From JBJSXF01 sp046086225 (GTDB lineage Bacteria > Actinomycetota > Acidimicrobiia > IMCC26256 > PALSA-610), in contig JBJSXF010000024.1 in assembly GCA_046086225.1 (NCBI GenBank), positions 1 to 11,898 on the forward strand: a stretch of DNA of 11,898 bases. Direction: 5' to 3'. Position 1 is the first letter of the stretch; each line of letters begins with the position of its first letter. Below, one piece after another: positions 6,639 through 10,618 of this stretch. The notes beneath the pieces were generated by a model, which saw only the letters and a list, made by a program, of their open reading frames with translations, was not told where the DNA came from and did not search any database. The translations under genes were made by a program, and so were the position numbers.

Positions 6639-7444
6639 TGACCCGGCTCTTCGAGGCCGGTGACGACTGGCGGGACGTCCTCGGTCCCGACGAGGCCCAC
6701 GAAGCGGTGCGGACCGTCATCGGTCTCCTCGACCGGGGCGAGGCCCGGGTCGCCGAGGTGATCGACGGTGAGGTCGTCGTCCACGAGTGGGCGAAGCACG
6801 CCATCCTCATGTGGTTCCGGGTGAACACCATGGCGGTGGCCGAGGCGGGGCCATTCGAGTACCACGACAAGCTCCCGCTGAAGTCGGGCTACGAGGCGGC
6901 GGGGGTCCGGGTCGTTCCCGGGGCTTCGGCCCGGTTCGGCGCCTACCTCGCCCCCGGGGTCGTGATGATGCCGAGCTACGTGAATATCGGCGCGTACGTC
7001 GACTCGGGCACGATGGTCGACACCTGGGCGACGGTCGCGTCCTGTGCTCAGATCGGCCGGAACGTGCACCTCTCGGGAGGTGTCGGGATCGGTGGCGTGC
7101 TCGAGCCGCCGCAGGCGAAGCCCGTCGTGGTGGAAGACGACTGCTTCGTGGGCTCGCGCTGCATGATCGTGAACGGGGCCCGGGTGCGGGCCGGGGCGAA
7201 GCTCGGCGCGGGGCTCATACTCACCGACACGACCCCCGTCATCGAGGCCGAGACCGGCCGGGAGGTCGCCCGGGGAGTCATTCCGGAACGGGCGATCGTG
7301 GTGCAGGGCACTCGCAACCGCGAGTTCGCAGGCGGCACCTTCGGTCTGCCCTGCGCGCTGGTCCTCCGTTATCTCGAGCCGGGGGAGGAGCACGACCGGC
7401 TCCGGCTCAACGCGATCCTGCGCGAGCACGGCGTCGTCTCGTGA
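6617..7444 (+). CDS. dapD: 2,3,4,5-tetrahydropyridine-2,6-dicarboxylate N-succinyltransferase DapD
   Basis: The 275-residue left-handed beta-helix acyltransferase succinylates tetrahydrodipicolinate using succinyl-CoA. The N-terminal helical domain includes GLLDRGEARVAEVIDGEVVVHEWAKHAI; the hexapeptide core (about 95-215) reads VMMPSYVNIGAYVDSGTMVD, then TWATVASCAQIGRNVHLSGG and VGIGGVLEPPQAKP. These runs match the E. coli-type DapD nearly residue for residue, not the longer mycobacterial type. The C-terminal part (RNREFAGGTFGLPCALVLRY) is also family-like. GTG 6617 is chosen for its ribosome site. The gene overlaps dapC by 22 nt and dapE by 4 nt (GTGA), consistent with coupled synthesis of three consecutive pathway enzymes. 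Confidence 0.94.
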   Translation: MDDRARLMTRLFEAGDDWRDVLGPDEAHEAVRTVIGLLDRGEARVAEVIDGEVVVHEWAKHAILMWFRVNTMAVAEAGPFEYHDKLPLKSGYEAAGVRVVPGASARFGAYLAPGVVMMPSYVNIGAYVDSGTMVDTWATVASCAQIGRNVHLSGGVGIGGVLEPPQAKPVVVEDDCFVGSRCMIVNGARVRAGAKLGAGLILTDTTPVIEAETGREVARGVIPERAIVVQGTRNREFAGGTFGLPCALVLRYLEPGEEHDRLRLNAILREHGVVS

Positions 7445-8499
7445 CCGATCTGCTCGCGCTCACCGAGGAGCTGTGTGCGATCCCCTCGGTGAGCCTCGCC
7501 GAGACGGCGATGGCCGACGCGATCGAAGCTCGGCTCCGGGCGACGCCGGGGGAGTTGACCATCGACCGCGTGGGCGACAACGTCGTGGCCCGCACGATGA
7601 CGGGCGCCGGCCGTCGCATCCTCCTCGGCGGCCACCTCGACACGGTTCCGCCGAACGGGAATGCCGAGCCCCGCATCGATGGCGACACCTTGCACGGACT
7701 CGGGGCCGCCGACATGAAGGGCGGCCTGGCGGTGATGCTCCACCTCGCCGCAGTGGCGGCGTCGGGGGCGCCCCGGCACGACGCGACCTTCGTCTTCTAC
7801 GAGGCCGAGGAGATCGCCGAGCAGCACAACGGTCTGCGCCGGCTCTTCGCCGAGCGCTCGGACCTCGTGAGCGCCGACCTCGCTGTGCTGCTCGAGCCGA
7901 CCGGCGGGTGGCTGGAGGCGGGTTGCCAGGGCTCGATCACGGTGCGGGCCGAGTTCGACGGCGCTCGGGCCCACTCGGCCCGGTCGTGGACGGGCGTGAA
8001 CGCCATCCACCGAGCAGCCGAGCTCCTCGCCCGGATCGCCGGGTTCGAAGCGGCGACCGTGGACGTCGACGGACTCTCCTACCGGGAAGCGCTCCAGGTG
8101 GTGCGGGTCGAGGGCGGAGTCGCCAACAATGTCGTCCCCGACCGGTGCGCAGTTGTGGTCAATCGGCGGTTCGCTCCGGTGCGCACGCTCGACGAAGCGC
8201 TCGCCGAGGTGCACGGCTGGTGTGCGGGTGCCGATCGGGTCGAGGTGCTCAACGCCTCGGCGGCGGCACCACCGAATCTCTTCGACCCGCTCATCGCGGA
8301 GCTCACCGGTGTCTACAACCTGCCGATCCGAGCGAAGCTCGGCTGGACCGATGTGGCCCGCTTCGCCGCCGCCGGCATCCCGGCCTGCAATCTCGGTCCG
8401 GGGGATCCGGAGCTCGCCCACACGGCCGACGAAGCAGTGGAGCGGTCGGATCTCGACGGCTGCGCCGCGGTGCTCGGCTCGTTCCTCGGCCTCGCCTGA
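7441..8499 (+). CDS. dapE: Succinyl-diaminopimelate desuccinylase DapE
   Basis: The 352-residue M20-family metallohydrolase removes succinate from N-succinyl-LL-diaminopimelate to give LL-DAP, the DapF substrate. The metal and catalytic residues of the family are visible: H65 and D67 (GGHLDTVP), bridging D91 (GAADMKGG), the E123-E124 pair, E152 (LLEP) and H327 (LAHTADE). The dimerisation-domain RAHSAR with H178 and NVVPD, NRRFAP are also typical of the actinobacterial DapE family. The GTG start overlaps the dapD stop and no ribosome site is evident, so it is likely coupled. It is the last gene of the plus-strand run; its stop codon is in the terminator stem shared with lexA. Confidence 0.93.
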   Translation: MTDLLALTEELCAIPSVSLAETAMADAIEARLRATPGELTIDRVGDNVVARTMTGAGRRILLGGHLDTVPPNGNAEPRIDGDTLHGLGAADMKGGLAVMLHLAAVAASGAPRHDATFVFYEAEEIAEQHNGLRRLFAERSDLVSADLAVLLEPTGGWLEAGCQGSITVRAEFDGARAHSARSWTGVNAIHRAAELLARIAGFEAATVDVDGLSYREALQVVRVEGGVANNVVPDRCAVVVNRRFAPVRTLDEALAEVHGWCAGADRVEVLNASAAAPPNLFDPLIAELTGVYNLPIRAKLGWTDVARFAAAGIPACNLGPGDPELAHTADEAVERSDLDGCAAVLGSFLGLA

Positions 8500-8524
8500 T
8501 CGGGCTCGGGAGAGGCCCGATCAG
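8496..8524. terminator. Bidirectional terminator hairpin between dapE and lexA
   Basis: Perfect 10-bp arms at 8496-8505 and 8515-8524 with a 9-nt loop. The left arm contains the dapE stop codon (8497-8499) and the right arm contains the lexA stop codon on the other strand (8521-8523). The stops are only 21 nt apart. There is no T-tract on either strand, but the symmetry fits termination from both sides. Confidence 0.7.
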
Positions 8525-9186
8525 AGCCGGCGCATCACCGTGACGACCCGGCCGTAGATCGTCGCCTCCGAGGGCTCGATGACGATGTCGGAGAAGTCGG
8601 CGTTGGCGGGTCGCAGGATGATCTTCCCGTCCTTGCGGAGGAAGGTCTTCACCGTGGCTTCCTCGCCGGGAAGGCCGGCAACCACGACGTCGCCGTTGTC
8701 GGCCGTGACCTGGGCGCGCACGACGACGAAATCGCCGTCGAAGATCCCGGCCTCGATCATCGACTCGCCCCGAACCCGGAGCATGAACAGCTCACCGTCG
8801 CCGGTGAGGTCGGCCGGGAGGGGAAGCACCTCCTCCACGTGCTCGGCGGCGAGCACGCCGGTGCCGGCGGCGACATCGCCGAGCAGCGGCACGTGCCGGA
8901 CCGGGCGTCGCTCGGCGGCCGAGCCGGTGGTGGGCTCGAGCGCCACCTCGATGGCCCGGGGCTTGCTCGGATCCCGGCGCAGGTAACCCTTGTCCTGGAG
9001 GGCGCCGAGGTGGGCGAACACCGTGGACGGGGAGGAGAGGCCGAGCGCCTCGCCGATCTCGCGGACGCTGGGCGGGTAGCCCCGCCGGTCGACCTCGCCC
9101 ACGACGAAGTCGAGGACCTGGCGCTGACGGGGCGTGAGGTCGGCGGGCGGGCTCTGCCGGGGGGTGCGCTGGGGGGTGCTGGCCAT
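8521..9186 (-). CDS. lexA: SOS repressor LexA
   Basis: The 221-residue repressor controls DNA-damage genes and inactivates itself by self-cleavage with RecA. The winged-helix DNA-binding domain spans about 17-82 (LTPRQRQVLDFVVGEV, YPPSVREIGEALGLSSPST, LRRDPSKPRAIE). The cleavage region is VPLLGDVAAGTG with the Ala107-Gly108 bond, and the S24-type dyad is Ser142 (RGESMIEAGIFDGD) and Lys180 (EEATVK). The ATG at 9186 gives a normal N-terminus; upstream in-frame sequence crosses the operators and is not coding. No ribosome site precedes it, and a candidate -10 would place the transcript start within a few bases of the ATG, so the mRNA may be leaderless. It is divergent from the LysM gene and convergent with dapE. 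Confidence 0.95.
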   Translation of the reverse strand: MASTPQRTPRQSPPADLTPRQRQVLDFVVGEVDRRGYPPSVREIGEALGLSSPSTVFAHLGALQDKGYLRRDPSKPRAIEVALEPTTGSAAERRPVRHVPLLGDVAAGTGVLAAEHVEEVLPLPADLTGDGELFMLRVRGESMIEAGIFDGDFVVVRAQVTADNGDVVVAGLPGEEATVKTFLRKDGKIILRPANADFSDIVIEPSEATIYGRVVTVMRRL

Positions 9187-9196
9187 GCCGGGCACC

Positions 9197-9225
9197 GTAA
9201 CACGATCAGACGTTCGCCACAAACA
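9197..9225 (-). promoter_or_regulatory. Candidate lexA promoter
   Basis: A -10-like TGTTAC (9202-9197) lies 10 nt before the lexA ATG. The -35 region 17 nt upstream (9225-9220) is a poor match but is covered by the second LexA box, which fits autorepression. Confidence 0.4.
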
Positions 9226-9233
9226 CCCGTTCG
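9220..9233. promoter_or_regulatory. Second, imperfect LexA box
   Basis: CAAACACCCGTTCG matches the nearby perfect box at 12 of 14 positions; the left half-site has A in place of G. Its centre is exactly 30 bp from that of the perfect box, about three helical turns, so two LexA dimers would lie on the same face. Confidence 0.55.
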
Positions 9234-9241
9234 ATTTCTCC

Positions 9242-9271
9242 TTGACAACCGAACACCTGTTCGTCCACCAT
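9242..9271 (+). promoter_or_regulatory. Promoter of the LysM gene
   Basis: A consensus -35 TTGACA (9242-9247) is followed after 18 nt by CACCAT (9266-9271) as the likely -10. The perfect LexA box fills the spacer, so LexA binding should block it. Transcription would begin near 9278, leaving a leader of about 73 nt that has a 7-bp hairpin (9285-9291 with 9307-9313). Confidence 0.6.
9250..9263. promoter_or_regulatory. LexA box (SOS operator)
   Basis: CGAACACCTGTTCG has perfect inverted half-sites, CGAAC and GTTCG, around a 4-nt core. It matches the Gram-positive/actinobacterial SOS box pattern GAAC-N4-GTTC and lies between the divergent lexA and LysM genes. Confidence 0.85.
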
Positions 9272-9340
9272 GACCGTCCCACCCCGGTGGTTCGCTCTCC
9301 GGCGTGACCACCGATCAACCCGAAACACCGATCTCCTCCC

Positions 9341-9344
9341 GGAG
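9341..9344 (+). promoter_or_regulatory. Ribosome binding site that sets the LysM gene start
   Basis: GGAG lies 6 nt before ATG 9351. The in-frame ATG at 9270 overlaps the -10 element and would be upstream of the expected transcript start. Confidence 0.6.
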
Positions 9345-9350
9345 CCAGAG

Positions 9351-9734
9351 ATGACCGCAGTTCCCCTCTCCGCCGCAACGCTCCGACCGGCTCCCCACCC
9401 GGTCGTGGTCCGCCGTCAGGCCCGCCCCCGGCCGGCGCGCCGCCCGAGCCCCGCCGTCCTGCGACGGCGTCGGCTCCTGGCCGCGCTGGTCGGCCTGGGC
9501 CTCGTCCTGACGGTGGCTCGTGCGGGGGTGGCGCTCGCGGGGTCGTCCGTCCCGACCTCGGAGCGCCTCCCGCACGAACGCACGGTGATCGTCGAGCCGG
9601 GCGACACGCTCTGGGCGATCGCCGCCGAGCTCGCCCCCGAGCGCGATCGTCGTGAGGTGGTCGATGCCATCGCCGAGGCTCGGGGCTCCACCGTCCTGAT
9701 GCCCGGTGAGGCGATCACCTGGCTCGACGCCTGA
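9351..9734 (+). CDS. Membrane-anchored LysM protein, probable SOS-induced division inhibitor (Rv2719c/ChiZ position)
   Basis: The 127-residue protein has an Arg/Pro-rich N-terminus (1-41), one transmembrane segment (about 42-64, LLAALVGLGLVLTVARAGVA), and an external LysM domain (about 78-124) with the classic VEPGDTLWAIA opening and LMPGEAITW end. The arginines predict N-inside topology, so the LysM would face peptidoglycan. In mycobacteria the gene between lexA and nrdR (Rv2719c, ChiZ), and elsewhere DivS and YneA, are small SOS-induced proteins that halt division; several carry LysM. The perfect LexA box in this promoter and the same neighbours make that role likely by analogy. I see no separate hydrolase domain, so a peptidoglycan-binding or divisome-binding mechanism is more probable than catalysis. 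Confidence 0.85.
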   Translation: MTAVPLSAATLRPAPHPVVVRRQARPRPARRPSPAVLRRRRLLAALVGLGLVLTVARAGVALAGSSVPTSERLPHERTVIVEPGDTLWAIAAELAPERDRREVVDAIAEARGSTVLMPGEAITWLDA

Positions 9735-9760
9735 GCCGCAGCGTCCGAACCGACCGGCGG

Positions 9761-9766
9761 TACCGT
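9761..9766 (+). promoter_or_regulatory. Candidate -10 TACCGT for leaderless nrdR
   Basis: TACCGT fits TANNNT and ends 6 nt before the nrdR GTG, which has no ribosome site. This suggests a leaderless transcript separate from read-through of the LysM gene. The -35 is not recognisable. Confidence 0.4.
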
Positions 9767-9772
9767 GATCGT

Positions 9773-10249
9773 GTGCGCTGCCCGTTCTGTCAGGCCGACG
9801 ACGACAAGGTCGTCGACTCCCGGCCGGCCGAGGAAGCGGCGGCCATCCGTCGCCGTCGGGAGTGCCTCGCCTGCGGTCGTCGTTACACCACCTACGAGCG
9901 GGTGGAGGACGTCCCGGTCCTCATCCGGAAGCGCTCGGGGACGACGGAGCCGTTCGACCGGGCGAAGCTCCGGTCCGGCGTCGAGCGGGCGGCCAGCGGG
10001 CGGCTCGACGAGGCGGCAATCGATGCGGTCGTGGTCGGGGTCGAGGAAGATCTCCGGGCTGCCGGCGGCGAGTTGCCGAGCGACCGCGTGGGGGTCGCCG
10101 TGCTCGAGCGGCTCCGCACGGCGGATCCCGTCGCCTACCTGCGGTTCGCCTCGGTCTACAAGGGGTTCGAGGATCTCGCCGACTTCGAGCGCGAGGTCGG
10201 CGAACTCCAGAAGACGACCGAGCCCAAGCGCCGTCGGCCCAGCCGCTGA
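9773..10249 (+). CDS. nrdR: Transcriptional repressor NrdR of ribonucleotide reductase genes
   Basis: The 158-residue protein has the N-terminal zinc ribbon with C3, C6, C31 and C34 (MRCPFC ... CLACG) and then RRYTTYERVE. An ATP-cone domain (about 46-136) begins VPVLIRKRSGTTEPFDRAKL and ends near DPVAYLRFASVYKGF. NrdR senses the ATP/dATP balance and represses reductase genes at paired NrdR boxes. The GTG at 9773 places MRCPFC at the very start, as in all family members. It lies 38 nt after the LysM gene and just upstream of nrdJ, its expected target; palindromes in the nrdJ promoter region support that. The C-terminal tail is basic (KPKRRRPSR-like), which is common in actinobacterial NrdR. 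Confidence 0.96.
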   Translation: MRCPFCQADDDKVVDSRPAEEAAAIRRRRECLACGRRYTTYERVEDVPVLIRKRSGTTEPFDRAKLRSGVERAASGRLDEAAIDAVVVGVEEDLRAAGGELPSDRVGVAVLERLRTADPVAYLRFASVYKGFEDLADFEREVGELQKTTEPKRRRPSR

Positions 10250-10257
10250 CGTTCGGG

Positions 10258-10291
10258 AGCCCCGTCGGGCCGTCGGTGGACCGATGGGGCT
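10258..10291 (+). terminator. Terminator-like hairpin after nrdR
   Basis: Arms of 11 nt at 10258-10268 and 10281-10291 pair with one G:U, loop 12 nt, starting 9 nt after the nrdR stop. A second arm at 10292-10299 can also pair with 10259-10266. No T-tract follows. It separates nrdR from the nrdJ promoter. Confidence 0.6.
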
Positions 10292-10364
10292 GACGGGGCG
10301 GATGGGGTTCGTGTCGGGCGTGTGAACTCCCGGTCACGGTCGAGGCCGGGACCGCCCGAAATCG

Positions 10365-10393
10365 TTGACACCGACAAACCACAGTGATGTAAT
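10365..10393 (+). promoter_or_regulatory. Strong sigma70-type promoter of nrdJ
   Basis: TTGACA (10365-10370) is a perfect -35, followed by a 17-nt spacer and TGTAAT (10388-10393), five of six for the -10. This predicts a start near 10400 and a leader of about 220 nt. It is the best promoter in the window and the only one with a consensus-quality match at both elements. Confidence 0.75.
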
Positions 10394-10395
10394 GC
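10373..10395. promoter_or_regulatory. Degenerate NrdR-box-like site over the nrdJ -10
   Basis: GACAAACCACA here is repeated exactly at 10421-10431, and GATGT follows in both, but with a 1-nt length difference that spoils the palindrome. The centres of the two sites are 47 bp apart, about 4.5 helical turns. It covers the promoter spacer and -10. A weak match to the NrdR consensus, so tentative. Confidence 0.35.
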
Positions 10396-10425
10396 GCCCC
10401 CATCTCGCGGTCGGGATGAGGACAA

Positions 10426-10443
10426 ACCACAAGATGTTGTGGT
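10426..10443. promoter_or_regulatory. NrdR box, best match
   Basis: ACCACAAGATGTTGTGGT is an inverted repeat with 7-bp arms (10426-10432, 10437-10443). It agrees with the NrdR consensus acaCwAtATaTwGtgt at about 12 of 16 positions. It lies about 35 bp downstream of the predicted nrdJ transcript start, with the nrdR gene next door. Confidence 0.6.
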
Positions 10444-10474
10444 CCTGGGCTTGGCGGCCTCCGGACCCGGCAAA

Positions 10475-10512
10475 CCCGAGAAGCCAAGTCCGAGAAGTCA
10501 AGCCCGAGAACC
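10475..10512 (+). repeat. Three 14-nt tandem repeats in the nrdJ leader
   Basis: Units at 10475-10488, 10489-10502 and a partial third from 10503 share the pattern YCCGAGAAGYCAAG; the first two differ at two positions, both C/T changes. The 14-nt period is not a multiple of three, which speaks against a coding role. Confidence 0.75.
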
Positions 10513-10545
10513 ACGACCGCATCAGTTCGAGCACCGAAGGCACGT

Positions 10546-10563
10546 ACCACAACATCCGGGGGA
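10546..10563. promoter_or_regulatory. Third NrdR-box-like sequence, left half conserved
   Basis: ACCACAACATC (10546-10556) is the exact reverse complement of 11 bases of the best NrdR box, but the right half is degenerate; about 14 of 18 positions match. Its centre is 120 bp downstream of the best box. It could equally be one arm of an RNA stem. Confidence 0.3.
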
Positions 10564-10565
10564 GT

Positions 10566-10595
10566 CGGACCGGGCCCGGTCAGCGGGTCGGTCCG
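10566..10595 (+). other. Hairpin just upstream of the nrdJ ribosome site
   Basis: Arms 10566-10573 and 10588-10595 pair over 8 bp with one G:T. The loop can add three further C:G pairs. A 14-bp palindrome (10568-10581) overlaps the left arm. It ends 5 nt before the purine-rich ribosome site 10601-10610, so it could influence initiation. Confidence 0.5.
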
Positions 10596-10618
10596 GAACA
10601 GGGGGAGGGAACACCTAC

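Larger units (their letters stand above)
10394..10618 (+). promoter_or_regulatory. Long structured 5' leader of nrdJ
   Basis: This stretch between the promoter and the nrdJ ATG contains several complementary segments. An 11-nt perfect inverted repeat joins 10433-10443 to 10546-10556; a 7-nt one joins 10407-10413 to 10514-10520. The arm 10446-10455 can pair over 10 positions (two G:U in each case) with either 10483-10492 or 10497-10506, which are the same position in adjacent 14-nt repeats. A final hairpin (10566-10573 with 10588-10595) lies 5 nt before the ribosome site. I do not find the conserved B12 box of cobalamin riboswitches. A regulatory RNA is possible; part of the symmetry may instead be DNA operators. 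Confidence 0.45.

Noticed and set aside
9270..9350. Upstream ATG for the LysM protein
   Set aside because: It overlaps the -10 element, lacks a ribosome site and precedes the expected transcript start.
9187..9378. N-terminal extension of LexA
   Set aside because: It would read through both operators and the promoters, and LexA proteins begin close to the winged helix as with ATG 9186.
10394..10618. Classical cobalamin riboswitch
   Set aside because: A B12-dependent gene makes it tempting, but I cannot find the conserved B12 box or the GCCACTG motif.
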